From: Gemmatimonadaceae bacterium
Lineage (GTDB): Bacteria; Gemmatimonadota; Gemmatimonadetes; Gemmatimonadales; Gemmatimonadaceae
Reading direction: 5' to 3'
NCBI GenBank assembly: GCA_036003045.1
Contig: DASYSS010000028.1
Span: 88,461-152,460, forward strand
Length of the DNA stretch: 64,000 nucleotides
Shown here one piece after another: positions 41,547 to 49,928 of the stretch (the first letter of the stretch is position 1; every line of letters begins with the position of its first letter). A program made the position numbers and the translations under genes. A model generated the notes under the pieces. That model was not told where the DNA came from, searched no databases, and saw nothing but the letters and a program-made list of their open reading frames with translations.

Positions 41547-44500
41547 ATGAGATTGACGAGGTCACGACAGTTCGTGTTGGCCAGCGCAGTTCCACTCCTG
41601 CTCTTGGCACCCGCTCTCGCGAGCGCACAGGGCTCCATTTCGGGAACGGTCACCGCCTCGACGGGCGGCATCCCGCTGCCCGAGTCTCGCGTGATCGTGG
41701 TCGGCACGAGCCTGTTCGCCACGACCGGCCCGGACGGCAAATACAAGATCACTAAAGTGCCCGAGGGCACGGCCGAGCTGCGCGTCCTGCACGTCGGCTA
41801 CCAAGAGCAGAAGAAGTCCGTGCGCGTGCTCGAAGGGCAGACGGCGACGCTCGACTTCGCGATGACGACCAGCATCGTGCAACTCGACGAAGTCGTGACC
41901 ACGGCGACGGGTGAACAGCGCCGCGCGGAAGTGGGCAACGCGGTCGACAACATCTCGATCTCCAAGCTCACGGAAGTGGCGCCGGTCCGAACCGTCGCCG
42001 ACGTGCTCAATGCCCGCGCCCCGGGCGTTTTCGTGCAACAGGGCACGCAGACCGGATCGGGACAGCGCATTCGCGTGCGCGGCATCAGCAGCGTGAGCCT
42101 GTCGAACGAGCCGATCTTCATCGTCGACGGCATCCGCATGAGCAGCAACAACGGCTCGACGACGTTCGGCAACGGCGGCAACGACTTCAGCCGGCTGGGC
42201 GACATCAGCCCGGAAGACATCGAGAACATCGAGATCGTGAAGGGTCCGTCGGCGGCGACGCTGTACGGGACGGACGCGGCGAACGGCGTCATCATGATCA
42301 CGACCAAGAAGGGCCGTGGCGGAGCGCCCAAGTGGAACGCGTACGCCGAAGGCGGCATGCTCGACGACCGCAACCACTACGACTACAACTACACGTTGGC
42401 CGGCATGAATCCGACGACGAAGGCGAAGCTCATCTTGTCGGGTCAATGCACGCTCGTGATGGTTTCCCTCGGCACCTGCGTGAAGAGCGACGGAACCCAC
42501 GGTTACGACAGCCTTCGCAAGTACAGCCCGATTCTCGATCCGACCGTCACGCCGCTCGGCTACGGCTATCGCAATGCCGAGGGCGTGCAGGTATCCGGCG
42601 GGACCGACGTGATTCGCTACTTCCTGTCGGGCGGCCGCGACGACGAGACCGGCGTGTTCCAGCTGGATCCCTACGAGAAGCATCGTTTCGACTCGCTCGG
42701 CGTCGCGCTTCACTCGTGGCAGATGCGACCCAATTCCCGTCTGTTGAACAGCTTCCGCGCGAACATCAGCGCGGCGGTCACCCCGCAATTCGACGCCGAC
42801 GTGAGCTTCGGCTACAACACCGTCGCCGCGCTGACGAGCAACGAATCGAACAACACGGTCGGCATCGGCTCGCAGGCCTTCGGCGGCCCTGGCTACCGCA
42901 ACAACGGCCTCGTGAGCGGCCTGGCCGATTCGCTCGTCGGCTATCGCGCCGGCACGCCGGGCCTCATCTGGCAGGAGCAGCTGCAGCAGAACGTGAATCG
43001 AATGATCGGCGCCGCGAACCTCAACTGGCGTCCGACCAGCTGGCTGCAGACGCGCGCGAATTTCGGCTCGGACTTCACGGACCGCGTCGACACGCGCTTG
43101 CACATGAACGGCGAAGGTTGGCCGCTCACCGCGACGTACCGCGACGGATTCGCCGGCAACGGACGCACGAACATCACGAACCTGTCCGCCGATCTCGGCG
43201 CGACGGCGAATTACAACCCGTCCCGGTTCCATTGGTTGGCGCTCAAGACGACGATCGGCACGCAGTACAACAACTCGCGTCTTGACCAGAACGAGGCCGA
43301 CGGCACCACCCTGCCGCCGGGCGCCACCACGGCGGGACAGGGCTCCACGCCGGGCAGCAGTGAAGGCTTCACGATTCAGAAGACGTGGGGCACGTTCATC
43401 GAGGAATCCGGCGCGATCCGCGACCGCCTCTTCCTCACGGGCGCCGTCCGCTCCGACCAGAACAGCGCGTTCGGCACGAAATTCCAGCGCGTCTTCTATC
43501 CGAAGTTCAGCGTGTCGTGGCAGATCTCCGACGAGGATTTCTTCCCGCACAGCAACATCTTCAGCCACGTCAACAGCCTGCATCTGCGTCTCGCGCGCGG
43601 CGCCTCAGGCGTGCAGCCCGGTCCCAACGACGCGCTCCGCACGTTCAGCGCCGGCTCGGCGAGCATCAAGTTGACCGACGCTCCGACGGAGACGTTCAGC
43701 CAGATCGGCAACGACAGCCTGCGTCCCGAGCGGTCGACCGAGTGGGAGACCGGTTTCGATTCGCGCCTGTTCGGCAACCGGGTGCAGTTCGACGTGACGT
43801 ACTACTCGAAATTGACGAAGGACGCGCTGATCAGCGCGATCATCGCGCCGTCGCTCGGCTCCGGCGCGACGAGCCAGCGCGCCAACCTCGGCTCGGTGAA
43901 GAACGCCGGCTGGGAAGCGACGCTCGGCGGGCAGCTGATCGATCGTCGGAATCTCGGGATCGATTTCCACATCGGCACGTCGCTCAACGCGAACAAGGTC
44001 GTCAGCCTCGGTCCGACGCCGCCGCAGATCGGCGTCACCAACTGGATCGTGGCGGGCTATCCCATCCGCGGCATCTGGGCGCAGCCGATCATCGGCTGGA
44101 ACGACAAGAACCACGACGGCATCCTGACGGTCGATGAGGTGAACGTCGAAGCAGATTCGCTCTTCGGCGGAATCGATCCGGTCACGGGCAAGAGGATCTT
44201 CATCGGCCCGGGAATCTTCCGCGGCTACGCCGAGCCTCGGTACCTGACGACGTTGACGTCGGGCATCGATCTGTTCAACCGCCGGCTCCGCATCACGAAC
44301 CTGTTCGATTGGCGGGGCGGCAACACGTATTACAACCAGACGGAGCGCATCCGCTGCACGCGTCCGAACTGCAGCGGCCTGTTCAACCCGAACGCGTCGT
44401 TCCAGGATCAGGCCATGGTCGTGGCGGCGATTTACAGTCCGCTCAAATCGCTCGACGGCTACTACCAGCCCGGCGCCTTCGTGAAATGGCGCGAGGCGAC

Positions 44501-44720
44501 GGCCACGTGGACACTGCCGCACGCGCTGCTCGCGAAGACGCGCGCCCGCGACGGCAGCAGCGTCGTGTTCTCGGCTCGCAACCTCCATTTGTGGACGAAA
44601 TACCGCGGGACGGATCCGGAGAGCGACTTCACGGCGACCGGCGGGGGCGATTCGCCGAGCGAATTCCAGACGTTCGCCCAGCCGACGATTTTCCAGTTCC
44701 GACTCAACCTCATCTTCTGA
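41547..44720 (+). CDS. susC: SusC/RagA-family TonB-dependent outer-membrane receptor
   Basis: From ATG 41547, with a good ribosome binding site 8 bp before, the product has 1057 residues. After a signal peptide (to about residue 27, LASAQ) comes a carboxypeptidase-regulatory-like domain (GSISGTVTASTGGIPLPES, GKYKITKVPEG). The plug has TVADVLNARAPGVFVQQG and ENIEIVKGPSAATLYGTDAANGVIMITTKKG, and a long beta barrel follows. A frame to 41442 lacks the signal peptide at its start. It imports a ligand, often a glycan or peptide, with SusD as lid; the ligand is unknown, as no hydrolase for a glycan lies nearby. susD follows after 18 bp. Confidence 0.93.
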   Translation: MRLTRSRQFVLASAVPLLLLAPALASAQGSISGTVTASTGGIPLPESRVIVVGTSLFATTGPDGKYKITKVPEGTAELRVLHVGYQEQKKSVRVLEGQTATLDFAMTTSIVQLDEVVTTATGEQRRAEVGNAVDNISISKLTEVAPVRTVADVLNARAPGVFVQQGTQTGSGQRIRVRGISSVSLSNEPIFIVDGIRMSSNNGSTTFGNGGNDFSRLGDISPEDIENIEIVKGPSAATLYGTDAANGVIMITTKKGRGGAPKWNAYAEGGMLDDRNHYDYNYTLAGMNPTTKAKLILSGQCTLVMVSLGTCVKSDGTHGYDSLRKYSPILDPTVTPLGYGYRNAEGVQVSGGTDVIRYFLSGGRDDETGVFQLDPYEKHRFDSLGVALHSWQMRPNSRLLNSFRANISAAVTPQFDADVSFGYNTVAALTSNESNNTVGIGSQAFGGPGYRNNGLVSGLADSLVGYRAGTPGLIWQEQLQQNVNRMIGAANLNWRPTSWLQTRANFGSDFTDRVDTRLHMNGEGWPLTATYRDGFAGNGRTNITNLSADLGATANYNPSRFHWLALKTTIGTQYNNSRLDQNEADGTTLPPGATTAGQGSTPGSSEGFTIQKTWGTFIEESGAIRDRLFLTGAVRSDQNSAFGTKFQRVFYPKFSVSWQISDEDFFPHSNIFSHVNSLHLRLARGASGVQPGPNDALRTFSAGSASIKLTDAPTETFSQIGNDSLRPERSTEWETGFDSRLFGNRVQFDVTYYSKLTKDALISAIIAPSLGSGATSQRANLGSVKNAGWEATLGGQLIDRRNLGIDFHIGTSLNANKVVSLGPTPPQIGVTNWIVAGYPIRGIWAQPIIGWNDKNHDGILTVDEVNVEADSLFGGIDPVTGKRIFIGPGIFRGYAEPRYLTTLTSGIDLFNRRLRITNLFDWRGGNTYYNQTERIRCTRPNCSGLFNPNASFQDQAMVVAAIYSPLKSLDGYYQPGAFVKWREATATWTLPHALLAKTRARDGSSVVFSARNLHLWTKYRGTDPESDFTATGGGDSPSEFQTFAQPTIFQFRLNLIF

Positions 44721-44738
44721 CCTCGAGACCACACTGAT

Positions 44739-46187
44739 ATGAGAATCCTATCAAAGCGTGGCCCGGCGGTCACCACGACGCTCGTTCTGGCCACCGCCGC
44801 GGTCCTCGCGGCGTGCAACACGGTCAAGGACAATCTCCTCGAGGCCGTGAACCCGACGATCATCGATCCCGGGTCGGTGCAGTCGGCGGCTGGAGCCACC
44901 GCGGTGCGCAACGGCGCGCTTGCCCGGCTGCGAAGCGCGACGGCCGACGGCGAGAGCACCTGGCTCTTCGGCGGACTGCTCGTCGACGAGTGGGCGACCA
45001 GCTCCACGTTCGTGCAGAACGACGAGACCGACCAGCGATCGATCCAGCTCAACAACGCCACGATCACCACGGAGCTGCGCGCGCTGTATCGCGTGATCAC
45101 CGACGCCAACCAAGCGGTCGTTCTGCTTCAGAAGTACAAACCGACACCCACCGCCGACGTCGGGGAGATGTATTTCGCGCGCGGTTTTGCACAGCTGCAG
45201 TTGGCGTCGGACTTCTGCAACGGCATTCCGCTCAGCGACGGCGCCGGCGACCAGGCCGTGTTCGGGAAGCCGCTGCCGGTCAAGGATGTCTTTGCCGCGG
45301 CATCGGCATCGTTCGATACGGCGATGCAGATGAGTTCAGGCACGGACAACGCGAGTCTGGCCGTGAACCGCGCCGCGCGCATCGCCAAGGCGCGGGCCCT
45401 CCTCGGGATGGGGCTGAGCAACGCCCCGGCCGCAGCCACGCTCGTGAGCGGCATCGCGACGTCGTACCGCTACGACGTCACGGCGTCGCTCACCGGCGGC
45501 AACAACACGCTGTGGGATCAGCCGGCGAGCCAGAACCGGTACACCATCAGCGACAGCGTCCAGGGGAACAACCGGTCGATCACCGTGCTGAACGCCATTC
45601 CGTTCCTTTCAGCGCACGACCCGCGCGTGCCGGCGCATTACAAGATCGCCAGCAACGGCAAGGACAGCGTGAAGTCGCAGGACGGAAATACGTACGTGAT
45701 TCAGGTCGACAGTCTGTGGGGCCAGACGACCGCCGTCGCTCTCGTCTCGGGTCTCGACGCACGCTTGATCGAAGCCGAGGCGGCCCTGCAGGCGGGAAAC
45801 CCGGCCGGGATGTTGACGATCCTCAACGCGCTGCGCGGATCGTCGCAGCTCATTACCGCACCCAGCCCGACGGCGACCGGCACGCATCCGGGCTGGTCGT
45901 CGCCCGTGATGCCCGCGCTGACTGATCCGGGGACGGATGTGGGTCGCGTCAACCTGCTCTTCCGCGAGAAGGCCTTCTGGGAGTTCGGCCGCGGGTACCG
46001 ACTTGGTGATCTGCGTCGCTTAATCCGCGACTACGGGCGCAAGGCGGATGGTTCCGACGCCGGCGGCTACCCGATCGGCCCGCACTTCAAGGGCGGCGTG
46101 TTTGGAAAAGATCTGCAGCTCCCCGTCGTCACCGACGAGCACACGGGGAACCCGAACTTCAGCGGTTGCATCGACCGAAACGCCTGA
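44739..46187 (+). CDS. susD: SusD/RagB-like nutrient-binding lipoprotein
   Basis: The 482-residue product has a lipoprotein signal (LAAC near residue 26) and a helical TPR-like fold. TELRALYRVITDANQAVVLLQKY and YFARGFAQLQLASDFCNGIPLSDG are typical for SusD/RagB in this phylum. ARLIEAEAALQAGNPAGMLTILNALR and FREKAFWEFGRGYRLGDLRRLIRDYGR mark the C-terminal part. It sits on the outer membrane over the SusC barrel and captures substrate. The pair is closed by a strong terminator. Confidence 0.9.
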   Translation: MRILSKRGPAVTTTLVLATAAVLAACNTVKDNLLEAVNPTIIDPGSVQSAAGATAVRNGALARLRSATADGESTWLFGGLLVDEWATSSTFVQNDETDQRSIQLNNATITTELRALYRVITDANQAVVLLQKYKPTPTADVGEMYFARGFAQLQLASDFCNGIPLSDGAGDQAVFGKPLPVKDVFAAASASFDTAMQMSSGTDNASLAVNRAARIAKARALLGMGLSNAPAAATLVSGIATSYRYDVTASLTGGNNTLWDQPASQNRYTISDSVQGNNRSITVLNAIPFLSAHDPRVPAHYKIASNGKDSVKSQDGNTYVIQVDSLWGQTTAVALVSGLDARLIEAEAALQAGNPAGMLTILNALRGSSQLITAPSPTATGTHPGWSSPVMPALTDPGTDVGRVNLLFREKAFWEFGRGYRLGDLRRLIRDYGRKADGSDAGGYPIGPHFKGGVFGKDLQLPVVTDEHTGNPNFSGCIDRNA

Positions 46188-46207
46188 TTCCTCGTTTGAA
46201 TCGGCAG

Positions 46208-46239
46208 AAAAAGGGGGCGGCTCGCGCCGCCCCCTTTTT
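46208..46239 (+). terminator. Intrinsic terminator after susD
   Basis: A perfect 13-bp stem, AAAAAGGGGGCGG (46208-46220) with CCGCCCCCTTTTT (46227-46239), has a 6-nt loop. It ends in a T-run on the + transcript, 20 bp beyond the susD stop. The A-run on the other side would also allow action on the minus strand. Confidence 0.93.
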
Positions 46240-46547
46240 CTGGCCGTTTGTGTCGGGTAGTCGGTTCGTCAAACGCTCCCCACCGAGCCCGCCGCGCCGG
46301 CTTTTCTGGCAGGGGGAATGCTCTATTGAGGTGTCATTTGGCTCAGGGGAACGTCGTGGCCGGTAATAGGTTTTGTTCGGACGACTCGGGCCAGCACCGC
46401 ACCGAACGAACCCATCGGCATCTTGACTCGCGGACAGGGTAGCGTAGTCCTTTCTCCGTGGCAGGACCCGAGGTCGTGATCTCGGGACAACTGGTCGCCC
46501 GTCGCTGGGGACGACCTCTTTCTGCGGCTCAGCCCGCGGGACTTACA
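46240..46547 (+). other. 308-bp gap before the peptidase/propeller gene
   Basis: No gene is seen. The next reading frame is open from GTG 46458, but its signal peptide only starts at ATG 46548, so 46458-46547 is taken as leader. A weak sigma-70-like pair, TTGACT (46423-46428) and TAGTCC (46445-46450) with 16-bp spacing, may be the promoter. Confidence 0.3.
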
Positions 46548-49500
46548 ATGGTTCGACTGCGTTTGGCGGTGGGAAGCGGAAGACGGGCCTTGTCGGCTGT
46601 CGTCGCGCCGGCATTGTTGCTCGCCTCCGTGGCGGCCCAGGCGGGGGCCCAGGACTACTTCGGACGAAACAAGGTTCAGTACGAATCCTTCAACTGGCGC
46701 ATCGTCAAGTCGGATCACTTCGACAACTTTTTCTACCCGCCGGAATCGACGATCGTCCGGGACGCGGCGCGGATGGCCGAGCGCTGGTACTCCCGACACT
46801 CCGACACCTTCCGCCACGCATTCGACCGCAAGTCGCTGATCTTCTACGCAGACCAGCCGGACTTCGAGCAGACCAACGTCGTCAGCGAGCAAATCGAAGA
46901 AGGCACGGGCGGCGTCACCGAGTCGAACCGGACGCGCGTCATCATGCCGTTCGACGGCATCTACGCGGACAATGACCACGTGCTCGGCCACGAGCTGGTG
47001 CACGTCTTCCAATACAACATCGCGGAGGGAACTCCGGGCGGCGGGCTGATGCGCCTCGACGCACTGCCCCTCTGGCTGATCGAAGGAATGGCCGAGTACT
47101 TCTCGCTCGGCCGCGAGGACCCGCTGACGGCGATGTGGATGCGCGACGCGGTGATGCGCAACAAGTTCCCGACCATCAAGCAGCTGACGACGGATCCGCG
47201 CTTCTTCCCGTATCGCTACGGTCAGGCGTTGTGGGCCTACGTCGGCGGACGTTGGGGCGACCGCGCGATCGTCGAGGTGTATCGCACCGCGCTTCGCGTC
47301 GGCTGGGACGCCGCCCTGGTGCGAGTGCTCGGAGAAGGCCAGGACTCGCTATCGAAGGACTGGGCCGCGGCGAATCGAGCGATGTTCCTCCCGCAGATCG
47401 CCGGGCGGACGCATCCGGACAGCGCCGCGACGAAACTGATCGGACTCCAGCGCAGCGGCGACTACAACCTCGCGCCGACGATCAGCCCCGACGGCAAGCT
47501 GTTCGCCTTCTTCTCGAGCCGGAATCTGTTCACGATCGACCTCTACATGGGCGACGCACAGACCGGCAAGATCATCAAGAAGCTCGGCGGCCAGCAAAGC
47601 GATCCGCACTTCGACGCCATCAGCTTCGTGAACTCGGCCGGCGACTGGTCGCCGGACAACAGCAAGTTCGCGTTCATCGTCTACGCCGACGGCGACCAGC
47701 AGATCGCCATTCTCGACACGAAGTCGACGAACGTCGAGCGGCGCATCAAGCTGCCGGGCATCGGCGCGGTGAGCTCGGTCTCGTGGTCGCCGGACGGCAG
47801 GACGCTCGCGTTCTCCGGACAGGCGGGCGGGATCAGCGATCTCTATCTGCTCGACCTCGACAAGGGCACCATCAAGCAGCTCACCAACGACCGCTACGCG
47901 GACATCCAGCCGACGTGGTCGCCCGACGGCAAGACGATCGCGTTCGCCACCGATCGTGGGCCGCAGACCGACTTCAACGAGCTCAAATTCTCGCCGCTCC
48001 AGCTCGCGACCTACGATCTCGCGACGGGCCGGATCAGCGTCTTCTCGCCGTTCGCGCGCGGAAAGCACATCAACCCGCAGTTCTCGCCCGACGGCAAGGA
48101 TCTGTTCTTCGTCTCGGACCAGGACGGCTTCGCCGACATCTACCGGCTGGACCTCGCGACGGCGCAGGTGTTCCGCGTCACGCACGTCGCGACGGGCGTC
48201 AGCGGAATCACGACGATGTCGCCGGCAATCTCGATGTCACGCAAGACGGGAACGCTCCTGTTCAACACGTTCTATGATCAGGGGCACGAGATCCGTTCGA
48301 TGTCGCTGCAGGATGCGCAGGGCACGCCGGTGACCCCGGCCACGGTGGCCGAGGGCGCGCAGCTCCCGCCGCCGCAGATCACGCGCAGCCTCGTGATGGG
48401 CTACCTCGCGGACGCGACGTCGGGCCTGCCGACAGGCAACGACTTCGAGATCACGAACTATCACTCGTCATTCTCCCTCGACGCCATCGGCCAGCCGAGT
48501 GTCGGCGCGGTCGCCGGCGGTCCGTTTGGCCCCGGCATCGTCGGCGGCGTGTCGATGCTGTTCGGCGACCAGTTGAGCGACCGTCAGATCTTCACGGCGA
48601 TTCAAGCCAATGGAACCGTGAAGGACATCGGGGGAGCGATTCAGTACTACAATCTCAAGAACAGGTGGAACTGGGGCGTTGGACTCGAGCACGTCCCCTA
48701 CCCGATCACGGCGGCCTTCGTCGACACGGCGTCTGAAGGCGGACCGGGCGGATTCAGCGTCGACCAATTGATCCAACGGATCTACATCGACCAGGCAAAC
48801 CTTTTCGCGCAGTATCCGTTCTCGCAGACGAGGCGGCTCGAGCTGTCGGGGAACGTCACGCACCTCGCGTTCGACAGCCAGATCTTCCGCACGATCTTCG
48901 ACGGAGTCGGCAACGTCGTGGACGAAACCCAGTCCAGCTTCAACACGGGATATACCCCGAAGTTGTTCATCGAGCCGTCGGTTGCGTTGGTGTCGGACAA
49001 TTCATTCGCCGCGTTCACTTCTCCGGTCGAGGGATCGAGGTCGCGGATTCAATACACGCTCACGACGGGTTCGGTGACGTACCAATCCGGCTTAGTGGAC
49101 CTGCGACGATACTTCTTCGCGCGGCCATTCACATTCGCCGTGCGAGGTATGTCGATCGGGCGCTATGGAAGCGGCGCCGAGGATCCGACGACCACGTGGC
49201 CCATCTACCTTGGAGACGAGAACCTCGTCCGCGGCTACGGCTACAACTCCTTCTCGCCAAGCGAATGCGTCGTGAACAACGCGTCGCCCCAGACCGGCGC
49301 CGCGGGCTGCCCGGTGTTCGACCGCCTGCTGGGAAGCAAGGTCGCCGTCGCGAACGCCGAGTTCCGCATTCCGCTCTTCGGCGTGGAAGGCTTCGGGCTC
49401 TTGAACTTCCCGTTCCTGCCGACCGAAGTCTCTCCGTTCTTCGACGCGGGCGTCGCGTACACGAATGCGCAGAATCCGGATTTCCGTCTCGCGACATCGG

Positions 49501-49727
49501 CGAATACGGTTCCGAGTTGCGCGACCAGCATCACGACCAGCGCGCTGTCGCCGACGTCGTCAGGAACGCTCTATCCGTGCGCGGATCGCATTCCCGTGTT
49601 CAGCACCGGCGTGTCGTTCAGGTTCAACCTGATGGGCTACGCGATCATGGAAGCCTACCTCGCGCATCCGTTCCAGCGGCCGCAGAAGAACTGGGTGTGG
49701 GGATTCCAGCTGGTGCCGGGGTGGTAG
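46548..49727 (+). CDS. Secreted metallopeptidase-like / TolB propeller / outer-membrane barrel fusion
   Basis: From ATG 46548 the product has 1059 residues and a signal peptide ending near AAQAGAQ (about 35). The first domain resembles peptidase MA gluzincins, with HELVH at 148-152 and EGMAEY starting at Glu179. Next is a TolB/WD40-type propeller with repeated SPDGK units (ISPDGKLFAFFSSR, WSPDGRTLAFSGQ, WSPDGKTIAFATD, FSPDGKDLFFVSD). The C-terminal third looks like a beta barrel of the BamA/D15 type, with the motif LGDENLVRGYGYNSFSPSEC and an aromatic end after KNWVWGFQLVPGW. It should sit in the outer membrane. Catalytic activity is plausible from the zinc motif but unproven. Confidence 0.8.
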   Translation: MVRLRLAVGSGRRALSAVVAPALLLASVAAQAGAQDYFGRNKVQYESFNWRIVKSDHFDNFFYPPESTIVRDAARMAERWYSRHSDTFRHAFDRKSLIFYADQPDFEQTNVVSEQIEEGTGGVTESNRTRVIMPFDGIYADNDHVLGHELVHVFQYNIAEGTPGGGLMRLDALPLWLIEGMAEYFSLGREDPLTAMWMRDAVMRNKFPTIKQLTTDPRFFPYRYGQALWAYVGGRWGDRAIVEVYRTALRVGWDAALVRVLGEGQDSLSKDWAAANRAMFLPQIAGRTHPDSAATKLIGLQRSGDYNLAPTISPDGKLFAFFSSRNLFTIDLYMGDAQTGKIIKKLGGQQSDPHFDAISFVNSAGDWSPDNSKFAFIVYADGDQQIAILDTKSTNVERRIKLPGIGAVSSVSWSPDGRTLAFSGQAGGISDLYLLDLDKGTIKQLTNDRYADIQPTWSPDGKTIAFATDRGPQTDFNELKFSPLQLATYDLATGRISVFSPFARGKHINPQFSPDGKDLFFVSDQDGFADIYRLDLATAQVFRVTHVATGVSGITTMSPAISMSRKTGTLLFNTFYDQGHEIRSMSLQDAQGTPVTPATVAEGAQLPPPQITRSLVMGYLADATSGLPTGNDFEITNYHSSFSLDAIGQPSVGAVAGGPFGPGIVGGVSMLFGDQLSDRQIFTAIQANGTVKDIGGAIQYYNLKNRWNWGVGLEHVPYPITAAFVDTASEGGPGGFSVDQLIQRIYIDQANLFAQYPFSQTRRLELSGNVTHLAFDSQIFRTIFDGVGNVVDETQSSFNTGYTPKLFIEPSVALVSDNSFAAFTSPVEGSRSRIQYTLTTGSVTYQSGLVDLRRYFFARPFTFAVRGMSIGRYGSGAEDPTTTWPIYLGDENLVRGYGYNSFSPSECVVNNASPQTGAAGCPVFDRLLGSKVAVANAEFRIPLFGVEGFGLLNFPFLPTEVSPFFDAGVAYTNAQNPDFRLATSANTVPSCATSITTSALSPTSSGTLYPCADRIPVFSTGVSFRFNLMGYAIMEAYLAHPFQRPQKNWVWGFQLVPGW

Positions 49728-49764
49728 CCGGTGGCCGGTAGCCGGTGGCCGGTAGCCGGTGGCC
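49723..49764. repeat. Three perfect 14-bp GGTAGCCGGTGGCC repeats over a stop codon
   Basis: Three identical 14-mers start at 49723, 49737 and 49751. The first contains the TAG stop (49725-49727) of the preceding gene. Together with the CCGGTCTA/CCGGCCCA array at 49851-49928 they frame the terminator between two convergent genes. Confidence 0.95.
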
Positions 49765-49799
49765 GAGACGCCGATCGGCCGGTAGGCAAGAGCGAGAGC

Positions 49800-49848
49800 A
49801 AACAAACAGCGGGAGAGGGCATCCATCTGCCTCTCCCGCTGTTTGTTT
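49800..49848. terminator. Bidirectional intrinsic terminator, 19-bp perfect stem
   Basis: AAACAAACAGCGGGAGAGG (49800-49818) is the exact reverse complement of CCTCTCCCGCTGTTTGTTT (49830-49848), with an 11-nt loop. A-rich and T-rich ends allow it to stop transcripts from both sides; it lies between the convergent peptidase/propeller gene (+) and the S9 peptidase gene (minus). Confidence 0.93.
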
Positions 49849-49850
49849 TA

Positions 49851-49928
49851 CCGGTCTATCGGTCTACCGGCCCACCGGCCCACCGGCCCACCGGCCCACC
49901 GGCCTCCCGGTCTACCGGTCTACCGGCT
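49851..49928. repeat. Tandem CCGGTCTA / CCGGCCCA array over the S9 peptidase stop
   Basis: About ten 8-bp units with the core CCGG alternate between CCGGTCTA and CCGGCCCA. The array runs through the stop codon of the S9 peptidase gene (complement at 49920-49922) on the far side of the terminator. It is partly complementary to the GGTAGCCGGTGGCC repeats on the other side. Confidence 0.9.
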
